This document shows, piece by piece, positions 24,950 through 32,680 of a DNA stretch of 64,000 nt. This stretch comes from SW4 sp042466115 (GTDB lineage: Bacteria > Pseudomonadota > Alphaproteobacteria > Rhodobacterales > Rhodobacteraceae): NCBI RefSeq assembly GCF_042466115.1, contig NZ_JAXHBQ010000001.1:1426001-1490000 (forward strand), read 5' to 3'. Under the pieces are notes generated by a model that made no database searches, was not told the origin of the DNA, and saw only the letters and a program-made list of their open reading frames with translations. The position numbers were made by a program, and so were the translations under genes. Position 1 is the stretch's first letter. The number at the start of each line of letters is the position of its first letter.

Positions 24950-25701
24950 CACTGGAGATTATCACTTCGGATGCCCTCGCGCCGCTGCGCCACGGATTTT
25001 TCACGCGCAAAGGTGGTGCATCATCAGGTGTGTTCGCGGGGCTGAACTGCGGACAGGGATCATCGGACCAGCACGAAGCCGTCGCGATCAACCGCGCCCG
25101 CGTGGCGCAGGCCATGCAGGTTGATAGCGATGCACTGGTCGGCGTGCATCAGATCCATTCGCCCGATGTGGTGCATGTAACTGCGCCGACCCCTGAACGC
25201 CCGCGCGCCGATGCGATGGTGACGGCCACGCCCGATATCGCCCTTTCGGTTCTGACGGCCGATTGCCAGCCGGTGCTGTTTGCGGACACCAAAGCAGGCG
25301 TCATTGGCGCCGCCCATGCCGGCTGGAAAGGCGCAATGAACGGCGTGCTGGAAGCCACCGTTGTGGCGATGGTAGGCTTGGGCGCCACACGCGCCGACAT
25401 CACAGCCGTGATCGGCCCGACAATCAGTCAGCGCGCATACGAAGTCGGACCGGAGTTTCTGGACGATTTCCTGATGGACGATCCCGACAATGCCCGCTTT
25501 TTTGCCAATGGCACCGGTGATCGGGTGCTGTTTGATCTGCCCGCCTTTGGCCTGCACCGCCTGCGCGCCGCCGGGGTTGGCCATGCGGAATGGACGCGCC
25601 ACTGCACCTATCACGACCCGGATCGGTTCTTTAGCTACCGCCGCACCACCCATGCCCGCGAAGCTGATTATGGTCGCCTGATCGCTGCGATCCGGCTGTA
25701 A
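24946..25701 (+). CDS. pgeF: Peptidoglycan editing factor PgeF (purine nucleoside phosphorylase-like)
   Basis: A 251-residue protein of the YfiH/DUF152 (multi-copper polyphenol oxidase) family. The zinc-site motifs are intact: VGVHQIHSPDVVHV near residue 65, LTADCQPVLFAD near 103 and GAAHAGWKGAMNGV near 123, followed by GPTISQRAYEVG and HCTYHDPDRFFSYRR. In E. coli the protein removes wrongly incorporated residues from peptidoglycan precursors; relatives have adenosine-processing activities. Third gene of the translationally coupled lgt-midA-pgeF cluster, with a terminator 18 bases downstream. Confidence 0.94.
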   Translation: MTLEIITSDALAPLRHGFFTRKGGASSGVFAGLNCGQGSSDQHEAVAINRARVAQAMQVDSDALVGVHQIHSPDVVHVTAPTPERPRADAMVTATPDIALSVLTADCQPVLFADTKAGVIGAAHAGWKGAMNGVLEATVVAMVGLGATRADITAVIGPTISQRAYEVGPEFLDDFLMDDPDNARFFANGTGDRVLFDLPAFGLHRLRAAGVGHAEWTRHCTYHDPDRFFSYRRTTHAREADYGRLIAAIRL

Positions 25702-25718
25702 CTAGGGCAAGACTTGGG

Positions 25719-25738
25719 CCGCGCCGCGCCGCGGTTTT
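25719..25738 (+). terminator. Rho-independent terminator after pgeF
   Basis: CCGCG-N6-CGCGG stem followed at once by TTTT, 18 bases after the pgeF stop codon; it would close the lgt-midA-pgeF transcript. Confidence 0.6.
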
Positions 25739-25968
25739 GCCTGAATTTGCGAAACAATCCGCATATCAGACCCGCCATTGTTGCCAGACCTGCGCAATCT
25801 GCCTTTAATTCTTGGCAAATTGGCACTGTCCCCGATTTTGACCAATCCGTCACAAACCGCCACCAACTTTTTTCAAAAAAATGCGGCGCGGCCAAACTGG
25901 TGCCGCTTTGCCCTGCCATCTTGATTGCAACGGGACAAAAGCCCGCGAGCAAACACGAGGACGAGCAG

Positions 25969-26121
25969 ATGAAAACGCAAAAACGCTGGATCAGCAACAT
26001 GATCAAAGAGGCCGAGGCCTGCACAACCAAGATGCCATGGGAACGTGGCCTGCGCCGCGAGGCCTTTATGTCGGCGCGCCGCGCAGTCGCCGCACTCGAA
26101 GCAAAACGCGCCGCCGCCTGA
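25969..26121 (+). CDS. 50-residue basic protein conserved in Rhodobacterales
   Basis: Starts MKTQKRWISNMIKEAEACTT, continues KMPWERGLRREAFMSARRA and ends in an Ala/Arg/Lys-rich tail. Small proteins of this pattern (KTQKRW, then PWERG/PWQRG with RR, then an AA/KR tail) recur in Roseobacter genomes, as far as I recall. A GAGGACGAG ribosome binding site precedes the ATG, and a strong terminator follows 39 bases after the stop, so it is a free-standing transcription unit. Strong positive charge suggests nucleic-acid or membrane contact. The function is unknown. Confidence 0.75.
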   Translation: MKTQKRWISNMIKEAEACTTKMPWERGLRREAFMSARRAVAALEAKRAAA

Positions 26122-26159
26122 CCCCCAAGATAGCCCCGCATCCCGGCAGGGATGCATAG

Positions 26160-26196
26160 CGCGCCGTCCGGTTCCCTCCCGGGCGGCGCGTTGCGT
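26160..26196 (+). terminator. Rho-independent terminator after the 50-residue protein gene
   Basis: CGCGCCG-T-CCGG pairs with CCGG-G-CGGCGCG (12 pairs including one G-T), loop TTCCCTC, tail TTGCGTTT. Confidence 0.7.
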
Positions 26197-26409
26197 TTGC
26201 GGCTGTCACAAGAATCAGAATGTGGCAGCTTCGTTCCCGCCTTGGCGACAATCCGGCCAAAACCCGCGCGATTGATCGCGCTACATGCCTGTTAACCTGA
26301 AATCTTTGACAAAAGCAGGCGGTATCCGCCACATTCCTATCAACAGCAATGTTCCTCAGATGTTGTCGGTGGGGCCGACAGATGTGTGACCAACCTTTCG
26401 GGTGATCGC

Positions 26410-27207
26410 ATGACCAAGACCCACCAAGGCGCCGCAGGCCTCGCGGCGCGTACCAGTTCCTCTCCGGTCGGGTATGACCGGTTCGCTCAGACAGACGGGC
26501 GACCTCAGCGCAGCCAGCCTCTAATGCGCAAATACGAGGTCGCCTATCTGGCGCCGAATGGCGACATCTCTGATTTTTCCCGCATCGCACCCGCCCTTCC
26601 GGCGTTCGAGGATTCCTTTGCAGCCCTTGCGCGCGGAGCGATCATCCAGACCTCGCGCGGCCCCACAGCCATCGAAGACTTGCTGCCCGGTGACGAGGTC
26701 CGCACAACCGATCACGGTTTCCAAACGCTGCTTTGGCGTGGATCGACAACGCTTGTGCCCGATGCCCCGCGCCAGCCCGTCGAAATGGGTCGCCTGACCC
26801 GTATTGCCGCAGATGCCCTTGGCATTGCACGTCCGATGCAGGATCTTGTGCTTGGCCCCTGCGCGCGACTGCATCACCGTGCGCCCGCGATCCGCAACCT
26901 GACAGGGCACGAAACCGCCTTTATCCCCGCCCGCGACTTCATTGACGGGATCAATATCATCGAGGTGACGCCCTTCACGCCTGTTCAGGTGTTCCAACTG
27001 GGGTTTGCGCGCCATGAACGCTTTACCGCCAATGGTGTCGAGATCGAAAGCCAGAATCCGGGTGCGCGCCATGTTCTGAACCTGCGTGGTGAAGGCCTGG
27101 CGCTTTATCTGTCGCTGTTCCCGCATATGCAGGACATCAACGATTTTGGCCCGTTGCTGCGCCCGCGTTTGGCGCTGCGCGACATTGATCTGTTCGACGT
27201 CGCCTAG
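26410..27207 (+). CDS. Hint-domain protein (Hedgehog/intein-type), likely without splicing activity
   Basis: A 265-residue protein of the bacterial Hint family abundant in Rhodobacterales. Residues about 75-190 form the Hint module: LARGAIIQTSRGPTAIEDLLPGDEVRTTDHGFQTLLWRGS, then IRNLTGHETAFIPARDFIDG and a C-terminal block FTANGVEIESQNPG. Hint domains usually begin with a nucleophilic Cys or Ser just before the first strand; here the position reads LARG, so self-cleavage is doubtful. The N-terminus is polar with no signal peptide. I prefer ATG 26410; a GTG at 26386 is possible. It shares a CTAG with the convergent Lrp-type gene, so both stop codons overlap. Confidence 0.82.
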   Translation: MTKTHQGAAGLAARTSSSPVGYDRFAQTDGRPQRSQPLMRKYEVAYLAPNGDISDFSRIAPALPAFEDSFAALARGAIIQTSRGPTAIEDLLPGDEVRTTDHGFQTLLWRGSTTLVPDAPRQPVEMGRLTRIAADALGIARPMQDLVLGPCARLHHRAPAIRNLTGHETAFIPARDFIDGINIIEVTPFTPVQVFQLGFARHERFTANGVEIESQNPGARHVLNLRGEGLALYLSLFPHMQDINDFGPLLRPRLALRDIDLFDVA

Positions 27208-27707
27208 GCCTCTTTCGCCAACCGCGCTTCAAGAACGTCAAACGGCACGCCCGGTTCATCCTTGGCCCCGCGAATAACAAGCGAGGTTTTCACGCTCGCC
27301 ACATTTTCGGCCGAGGTCAGGTCTTCGGTCAGAAAGGTCTGGAAACTGCGCAGGTCGGGGGCCACGCATTTCAGAATGAAATCAACCTCGCCGTTCAGCA
27401 TGTGACACTCGCGCACAAGCGGCCACCCCTTGCAGCGGCTTTCAAACGCGCTGAGGTCAGATTCGGCCTGACTGACCAGCCCGACCATCGCAAATACCTG
27501 CACTTCAAAGCCCAACTCGCGCGGGTCAACGTCGGCATGATAGCCACGGATGAACCCCTGTTCTTCCAAGGTGCGCACACGGCGCAGACAGGGCGGCGCG
27601 GAAATGCCCACGCGTTTGGCCAATTCAACGTTGGTCATGCGTCCGTCTGCCTGCAGTTCGGCCAAAATCATACGGTCAATTTCATCAAGCTTTTGGCCAG
27701 GCATCAT
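27204..27707 (-). CDS. Lrp/AsnC family transcriptional regulator
   Basis: A 167-residue regulator. Residues 5-60 hold the winged HTH (LDEIDRMILAELQADGRMTNVELAKRVGISAPPCLRRVRTLEEQGFIRGYHA), and residues 70-155 the RAM ligand-binding domain (VQVFAMVGL, VRECHMLNGEVDFILKCVAPDL). These proteins form octamers that respond to amino acids. The start at ATG 27707 has a GAGGGGA site; three bases later is another ATG. It is divergent from trxB across a 169-base A/T-rich gap containing AATAATATT, a suitable place for Lrp binding; regulation of trxB or itself is likely but not shown. Confidence 0.92.
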   Translation of the reverse strand: MMPGQKLDEIDRMILAELQADGRMTNVELAKRVGISAPPCLRRVRTLEEQGFIRGYHADVDPRELGFEVQVFAMVGLVSQAESDLSAFESRCKGWPLVRECHMLNGEVDFILKCVAPDLRSFQTFLTEDLTSAENVASVKTSLVIRGAKDEPGVPFDVLEARLAKEA

Positions 27708-27876
27708 TTTTCCCCTCGGGTTTTGCAATCTATACGCCAGAGCGCATCTGTGCGCAATAATATTTCGCCACTGCGCAACATCCTTAGGCGACATGCCAAA
27801 TGTCGCATGGGCTTTCAACCCGCGCCGCGCGTGGCTATATCCCTAGGGACACTGACACCAAGGGGGCCGCTGGCAC

Positions 27877-28881
27877 ATGGCTGACACACGCAAAACCAAA
27901 GTTCTGATCATTGGCTCCGGCCCCGCTGGCTACACCGCTGGCGTTTACGCCAGCCGCGCTATGCTGGAACCCATCCTTGTGCAAGGGATTGAACCGGGCG
28001 GACAGCTGACCACCACCACCGAAGTGGAAAACTGGCCAGGTGATACCGATGTGCAAGGCCCCGACCTGATGATCCGGATGGAAGCACACGCCCGCGCGAT
28101 GGGAACTGAAATCATCGGCGATATCATCACCAGCATCGACTTTTCCAAACGCCCGTTTGTCTGCCAATCCGACAGCGGCACCGTTTACGAGGCCGACAGC
28201 CTGATCCTGGCCACCGGTGCGCGCGCCAAATGGCTGGGCCTGCCAAGCGAGGAAAAGTTCAAGGGCTTTGGCGTAAGCGCCTGCGCTACCTGCGATGGCT
28301 TCTTTTACCGCGGACAGGAAATCGTCGTGGTCGGCGGCGGCAACACGGCGGTCGAGGAAGCCCTGTTCCTGACGAATTTCGCGTCCAAGGTCACGCTGGT
28401 GCACCGCCGCGACGAATTGCGCGCCGAGGCGATCCTGATCGACCGCCTGATGAAAAACCCAAAGATCGAACCGCTTTGGTTCCACGAGGTCGACGAAGTT
28501 TACGGCACCAACAGCCCGCTGGGTGTTGAAGGCGTCAAGGTCAAGCACACCAAGACGGGCGCAATCACCGACATTCCGGCCAAAGGCGTGTTCATCGCCA
28601 TCGGCCACGCCCCCGCCAACGAACTGGTCAAGGACGTGCTGGAAACCCACATGGGCGGTTATGTCGTCACGGCCCCCGACAGCACGGCGACCAGCATTCC
28701 CGGCGTCTTTGCGGCGGGCGATCTGACCGATCACAAGTATCGTCAGGCCGTCACATCCGCCGGCATGGGCTGCATGGCTGCACTGGAAGCGGAACGCTGG
28801 ATGGCCGAACAAGGCGATGCGGAACGCGAAACCGTGACGGAACCGCTGGGATACGGCGCTGAAAACGAACCGGCGGAATAA
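27877..28881 (+). CDS. trxB: Thioredoxin-disulfide reductase
   Basis: A 334-residue FAD/NADPH enzyme that reduces thioredoxin. FAD motif VLIIGSGPAGYTAGVYASRA at the N-terminus, active-site dithiol in SACATCDGFF near residues 138-146, the NADPH motif VVVGGGNTAVEEALFL near 155, the second FAD motif FIAIGHAPANELV and PGVFAAGDLTDHKYRQAVTSAGMGCMAAL near 275-300. Length and motifs are complete. Followed four bases later by rpiB. Confidence 0.98.
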   Translation: MADTRKTKVLIIGSGPAGYTAGVYASRAMLEPILVQGIEPGGQLTTTTEVENWPGDTDVQGPDLMIRMEAHARAMGTEIIGDIITSIDFSKRPFVCQSDSGTVYEADSLILATGARAKWLGLPSEEKFKGFGVSACATCDGFFYRGQEIVVVGGGNTAVEEALFLTNFASKVTLVHRRDELRAEAILIDRLMKNPKIEPLWFHEVDEVYGTNSPLGVEGVKVKHTKTGAITDIPAKGVFIAIGHAPANELVKDVLETHMGGYVVTAPDSTATSIPGVFAAGDLTDHKYRQAVTSAGMGCMAALEAERWMAEQGDAERETVTEPLGYGAENEPAE

Positions 28882-28885
28882 ACGC

Positions 28886-29320
28886 GTGCCCGACCGTATC
28901 GTCATTTCAAGCGATCATGCCGACATCGAACTGCGCAAGACCATCGCGCGCCACATTGCGTCCATGGGCTGGGTGGTTGATGATATCGGCCCGATGACGT
29001 CCGACAGCACACACTACCCCATCCACGGCAAAGAGGCCGCGCAACATGTGGCCCAAGGCAAAGCGCGGTTCGGCGTGATCGTCTGCGGCACCGGTCAGGG
29101 CATCATGATGGCCGCCAACAAGGTGCCCGGCATTCGATGCGGTGTCTGTTCGGATACGTTTTCCGCCAAGATGATCCGCGCCCACAACGACGCCAACATG
29201 CTCGCACTTGGTGCGCGTGTGATCGCAGAAGGCCTCGCTCTTGAGATTGTCGACGCTTTTCTGGGGGCCGAGTTTGAAGGCGGCCGCCACGCCACGCGGG
29301 TGGACATGATCGAAGGTTAG
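28886..29320 (+). CDS. rpiB: Ribose-5-phosphate isomerase B family protein
   Basis: A 144-residue sugar-phosphate isomerase of the RpiB/LacAB family, which interconverts ribose 5-phosphate and ribulose 5-phosphate. Features: VISSDHADIELRKTI (phosphate contact), DIGPMTSDSTHYPIHG, GVIVCGTGQGIMMAANKVPGIRCGVC with the nucleophilic Cys in VCGTGQG, and AHNDANMLALGARVI. The start codon is GTG, four bases after the trxB stop, so the two are co-transcribed. Confidence 0.93.
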   Translation: MPDRIVISSDHADIELRKTIARHIASMGWVVDDIGPMTSDSTHYPIHGKEAAQHVAQGKARFGVIVCGTGQGIMMAANKVPGIRCGVCSDTFSAKMIRAHNDANMLALGARVIAEGLALEIVDAFLGAEFEGGRHATRVDMIEG

Positions 29321-29380
29321 CGCTGAACGGCTGTTGCTGAATATCAACAGATACGGGTTTCCATGGCCGGCTGACAGTTC

Positions 29381-29394
29381 GTTCTGGCGTGAAC
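29381..29394. promoter_or_regulatory. Operator-like dyad 1 upstream of the wHTH-sulfurylase gene
   Basis: GTTCTGGCGTGAAC; four bases at each end (GTTC and GAAC) are complementary. It matches the second site at 29413-29426 in 11 of 14 positions, and the two centres are 32 bases apart, about three helical turns, so both would face the same side of the DNA. Confidence 0.55.
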
Positions 29395-29412
29395 ATACTT
29401 TCGGTGACATAC

Positions 29413-29426
29413 GTTCATCCGTGAAC
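29413..29426. promoter_or_regulatory. Operator-like dyad 2 upstream of the wHTH-sulfurylase gene
   Basis: GTTCA-TCCG-TGAAC, a perfect 5-4-5 dyad ending 20 bases before the ATG at 29447. The two dyads are flanked by CATACTTT (29394-29401) and its exact complement AAAGTATG (29427-29434). The region should include the promoter, so occupancy would block transcription. Confidence 0.55.
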
Positions 29427-29446
29427 AAAGTATGAGTTAACCGCGC

Positions 29447-29812
29447 ATGGCTGTATCCCCCGCCAAAGCCACCCTGGATCAGGAAGACCAGATGTTCCGC
29501 CTGCTGCGGCAGCTGGATCTGGCCCCTGATGCGTCGCAGCGTGTGACCGCGCAGGCAATTGGCGTGTCCTTGGGGCGGCTCAATGCACTACTCAAGCAAG
29601 CGACCGATGCCAAACTTGTCAAGATCACTGATCGCAACGGACCCGACAAGCGCGCGCGCCACTCCTATGCCATCACCGCCCGTGGTGCGGGTGAAAAGAA
29701 CCGCCTCACGACCCAATTTCTTAACCGGAAGTTAGCAGAGTATGACGCATTGCATGCGGAGCTCACCGGCACGGCTTCCGGCCTCTCCCCTCTAAATAAC
29801 AGGACCAAGTTG
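29447..29812 (+). other. Winged-helix regulator module without its own stop codon
   Basis: This 122-codon segment has the full length of a free-standing EPS-associated MarR-type regulator but runs directly into the sulfurylase frame through LSPLNNRTKL. The only nearby TAA (in CTCTAAATAAC, around 29793) is out of frame. Marked separately because the segment could be a former separate gene whose stop was lost. Confidence 0.7.
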
Positions 29813-31525
29813 ATGCAAAATAACCTCGCCCCGATCCCCGAACTCTATGTGTCTTATGACAGCGCGCAAAAGCTGAAAGTCGAGGCGGGTGAACTCACCT
29901 CGCACGATCTGACTCCACGCCAGATTTGCGATCTGGAACTACTGATGAACGGCGGGTTCAACCCGCTCAAGGGGTTCCTTGGCGAAGAAGATTACAACGG
30001 TGTCGTTGATAACATGCGTCTGGCCGATGGCACCCTTTGGCCTATGCCGATCACGTTGGATGTCACGGAAGACTTCGCCAAATCCATCGAAACCGGTCAG
30101 GACATTGCCCTGCGCGATCAGGAAGGCGTGATTCTGGCCACCATGACCGTCACCGACAAATGGGAGCCCAACAAATCCCACGAGGCGGAAATGGTTTTCG
30201 GCGCCGACGACAGCGCGCACCCCGCCGTGAATTACCTGCACAATCAGGCGGGCAAGATTTATCTGGGCGGTCCTGTGACCGGCATCCAGCAACCCGTGCA
30301 CTATGATTTCCGCGGCTCGCGCAATACACCCAACGAATTGCGCGCCTTCTTCCGCAAGATGGGCTGGCGTCGCGTTGTGGCCTTCCAGACCCGCAACCCG
30401 CTGCACCGCGCCCACCAGGAACTGACATTCCGTGCCGCACGCGAAGCCCAGGCCAACCTGCTGATCCACCCTGTTGTCGGTCTGACCAAACCCGGCGATG
30501 TCGATCACTTTACCCGCGTGCGCTGTTACGAAGCTGTGCTGGACAAATATCCGGCCTCGACCACGTCGATGTCATTGCTGAACCTTGCCATGCGCATGGC
30601 TGGCCCCCGCGAGGCTGTTTGGCATGGTCTGATCCGCGCCAACCACGGCTGCACGCATTTCATCGTTGGCCGCGATCACGCCGGTCCGGGCAAAAATTCG
30701 GCAGGTGAAGATTTTTACGGCCCCTATGACGCACAGGACCTGTTCCGCCAGCATCAGGACGAGATGGGCATCGAAATGGTCGATTTCAAACATATGGTTT
30801 GGGTGCAGGAACGCGCGCAATACGAACCGATGGACGAAATCAAGGACAAGGATGATGTCACAATCCTGAACATTTCGGGCACCGAACTGCGCCGCCGTCT
30901 GTCCGAAGGTCTTGAAATCCCCGAGTGGTTTTCCTTCCCCGAGGTCGTCAAGGAACTGCGCCGCACCAAACCACCACGCAGCCAGCAAGGGTTCACCGTG
31001 TTCTTCACAGGATTTTCCGGTTCGGGGAAATCCACCATCGCCAACGCCTTGATGGTGAAACTGATGGAAATGGGTGGCCGTCCGGTGACACTGCTGGATG
31101 GTGATATCGTGCGCAAGAACCTGTCCTCCGAACTGGGGTTCAGCAAGGAACACCGCGATCTGAACATCCGCCGCATCGGTTATGTTGCGTCCGAAATCAC
31201 CAAAAACGGCGGCATCGCCATCTGCGCGCCCATCGCGCCCTATGCCACGACACGGCGCGCCGTGCGCGAAGACATCGAAAGCTTTGGCGCCTTTATCGAG
31301 GTCCACGTCGCCACATCCATCGAGGAATGCGAACGCCGCGACCGCAAGGGGCTGTATAAGCTGGCACGCGAAGGCAAGATCAAGGAATTCACAGGGATTT
31401 CAGACCCCTATGACGTTCCGGCAGATCCTGAACTGCGCGTGGAAACCGAAGGCACCGATGTGGACAATTGCGCCCATCAGGTGATCCTCAAACTGGAAAG
31501 CATGGGGCTGATCGCGGGCAACTAA
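29447..31525 (+). CDS. Winged-helix (EPS-type MarR) domain fused in frame to bifunctional sulfate adenylyltransferase/adenylylsulfate kinase
   Basis: One open frame of 692 codons. Residues 14-108 form a winged helix like the EPS-associated MarR regulators (DQMFRLLRQLDL, VTAQAIGVSLGRLNALLKQATDAKLVKI, SYAITARGAGEK, TTQFLNRKLAEYDALHAELTG). A 14-residue linker follows, then residues 123-692: ATP sulfurylase with QTRNPLHRAHQ near 314 and GRDHAGPGKN near 408, and APS kinase with P-loop GFSGSGKSTIAN near 525. These make APS and then PAPS from sulfate and ATP. ATG 29813 inside the frame has an AGGA site eight bases upstream, so a normal 570-residue enzyme may also be made. Whether the fusion, the short form or both exist is open. 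Two operator-like dyads precede it and a strong terminator follows. Confidence 0.8.
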   Translation: MAVSPAKATLDQEDQMFRLLRQLDLAPDASQRVTAQAIGVSLGRLNALLKQATDAKLVKITDRNGPDKRARHSYAITARGAGEKNRLTTQFLNRKLAEYDALHAELTGTASGLSPLNNRTKLMQNNLAPIPELYVSYDSAQKLKVEAGELTSHDLTPRQICDLELLMNGGFNPLKGFLGEEDYNGVVDNMRLADGTLWPMPITLDVTEDFAKSIETGQDIALRDQEGVILATMTVTDKWEPNKSHEAEMVFGADDSAHPAVNYLHNQAGKIYLGGPVTGIQQPVHYDFRGSRNTPNELRAFFRKMGWRRVVAFQTRNPLHRAHQELTFRAAREAQANLLIHPVVGLTKPGDVDHFTRVRCYEAVLDKYPASTTSMSLLNLAMRMAGPREAVWHGLIRANHGCTHFIVGRDHAGPGKNSAGEDFYGPYDAQDLFRQHQDEMGIEMVDFKHMVWVQERAQYEPMDEIKDKDDVTILNISGTELRRRLSEGLEIPEWFSFPEVVKELRRTKPPRSQQGFTVFFTGFSGSGKSTIANALMVKLMEMGGRPVTLLDGDIVRKNLSSELGFSKEHRDLNIRRIGYVASEITKNGGIAICAPIAPYATTRRAVREDIESFGAFIEVHVATSIEECERRDRKGLYKLAREGKIKEFTGISDPYDVPADPELRVETEGTDVDNCAHQVILKLESMGLIAGN

Positions 31526-31543
31526 TCCTGCCACCCGAAAACG

Positions 31544-31572
31544 AAAACGCCGGCCCGCTGGGTCGGCGTTTT
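31544..31572. terminator. Bidirectional rho-independent terminator after the sulfurylase gene
   Basis: AAAACGCCG-G-CCC, loop GCT, GGG-T-CGGCGTTTT. The stem carries A and T runs on both sides, so it can end transcription of the sulfurylase gene on the plus strand and of the hsp20-DUF1150 operon on the minus strand, whose stop codon is four bases away. Confidence 0.88.
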
Positions 31573-31575
31573 GCG

Positions 31576-31803
31576 TTAGTGCAGCGTCATCGGTGACATG
31601 TCGTTTTCAAGTGCCAGCGCAAAGGCAAGCCGCCGGTTGGCGACCAGCGCCAGCTGTTCGCCATCGCTGTTATGCACAGCAAACAACTGTTTCATATCAC
31701 CGGCTTGTTGGCGCACTTCATCAGGCAGGTCAGACACGGCCACGGGTTTTACGTAAACAAGCCGATCATCGGCACGGTCTGCCAGTTTGTATTCGGTGTT
31801 CAT
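31576..31803 (-). CDS. DUF1150 family protein
   Basis: A 75-residue acidic protein of the DUF1150 family, restricted to alphaproteobacteria and usually encoded beside small heat shock proteins. Features: DRLVYVKPVAVSDLPDEVRQQ and LFAVHNSDGEQLALVANRRLAFALALEND. The function is unknown. Its ATG overlaps the hsp20 stop codon as ATGA, so it is probably co-translated with the chaperone and heat-induced with it. Confidence 0.92.
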   Translation of the reverse strand: MNTEYKLADRADDRLVYVKPVAVSDLPDEVRQQAGDMKQLFAVHNSDGEQLALVANRRLAFALALENDMSPMTLH

Positions 31804-32222
31804 GATTTCGCTCCCTTCGTGATCTTGATGGTCTGGACGATTGAATCGGCCACAGCGCGGGTCAGATCAACGTGCAACAGGCCGTTTTCCATCACCGCCT
31901 CGCCCACATCAACGCCATCGGCCAGAACAAAAGATTTCTGGAACCGACGTGTCGCGATCCCGCGATGCAAAAATACGCGGTCATCACCATCGTCGCCCTG
32001 ACGGCCGCGGATCACCAGTTGATTGTCCTCGACCGTGATTGCCAGATCATCCTCTCCGAAACCGGCGACAGCCAGCGAAATACGGTAAGAGTTCTCCGAG
32101 GTTTGTTCAATATTATAAGGGGGATAGCCATCATTTCCGGTCTTGGCGGTCCGCTCCACCAGCCGTTCAAGCTGTTCAAACCCAAGAAGGAACGGATGCG
32201 TTCCCAGCGTCAATTTTGTCAT
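31800..32222 (-). CDS. Hsp20 family small heat shock protein
   Basis: A 140-residue IbpA-type chaperone that holds unfolding proteins for refolding by other chaperones. The alpha-crystallin domain spans residues about 36-128: YNIEQTSENSYRISLAVAGFGEDDLAITVEDNQLVIRG, then RVFLHRGIATRRFQKSFVLADGVDVGEAVMENGLLHVDL. The N-terminal TLGTHPFLLGFEQLERLVERTAK is typical of the class. I use ATG 32222 with an AAGGAC site; upstream in-frame ATGs add sequence without family similarity. No ROSE-type thermometer was recognised in the short leader. Operon with DUF1150. Confidence 0.93.
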   Translation of the reverse strand: MTKLTLGTHPFLLGFEQLERLVERTAKTGNDGYPPYNIEQTSENSYRISLAVAGFGEDDLAITVEDNQLVIRGRQGDDGDDRVFLHRGIATRRFQKSFVLADGVDVGEAVMENGLLHVDLTRAVADSIVQTIKITKGAKS

Positions 32223-32391
32223 CCGACACGTCCTTTTCAAAGCGACAGTCATGTTTGGCCCCGCATCCGCGGCGGCCGATTGGTAAAAATATGGGGATAT
32301 GAACGCGCGGATGCAAGTGGCAGGGCTATGCGCAGGCCACACATGCGCCTATAATATTGACAACATTGCCAAACCCGACAGGCCCGCGCGC

Positions 32392-32610
32392 ATGAACACA
32401 TCGTCCCGAATGGAGCAGCTTGACGTGCTGCGCTACGAGCTTGAGGTGATGCGTCAGGAACATCGCGATCTTGATGATGCGATCCATGCCCTGCAGGAAC
32501 GTGGCGGTGCCGATATGCTGACCATGAAACGGCTCAAGAAACAGAAACTCGCCCTCAAAGACAAAATTGTCCAGCTTGAGGACCGGATCACCCCCGATAT
32601 CATCGCCTGA
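32392..32610 (+). CDS. DUF465 (YdcH-like) family protein
   Basis: A 72-residue helical-hairpin protein: LDVLRYELEVMRQEHRDLDDAIHALQE, then the DMLTMKRLKKQKLALKDKIVQLED signature of DUF465. The function is unknown; the family is widespread in proteobacteria and is expected to form a coiled coil. It stands alone 71 bases ahead of purE. Confidence 0.88.
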   Translation: MNTSSRMEQLDVLRYELEVMRQEHRDLDDAIHALQERGGADMLTMKRLKKQKLALKDKIVQLEDRITPDIIA

Positions 32611-32680
32611 CACGTTGCGCTGACCCGCCCGCTGGCTATAGTGCCGCTTCCTTGTTTCCTTGGGCCAAAGGGGCCGTTTC

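Noticed and set aside
26285..26389. 34-codon frame just upstream of the Hint gene
   Set aside because: No ribosome binding site and no recognisable sequence; it could be chance.
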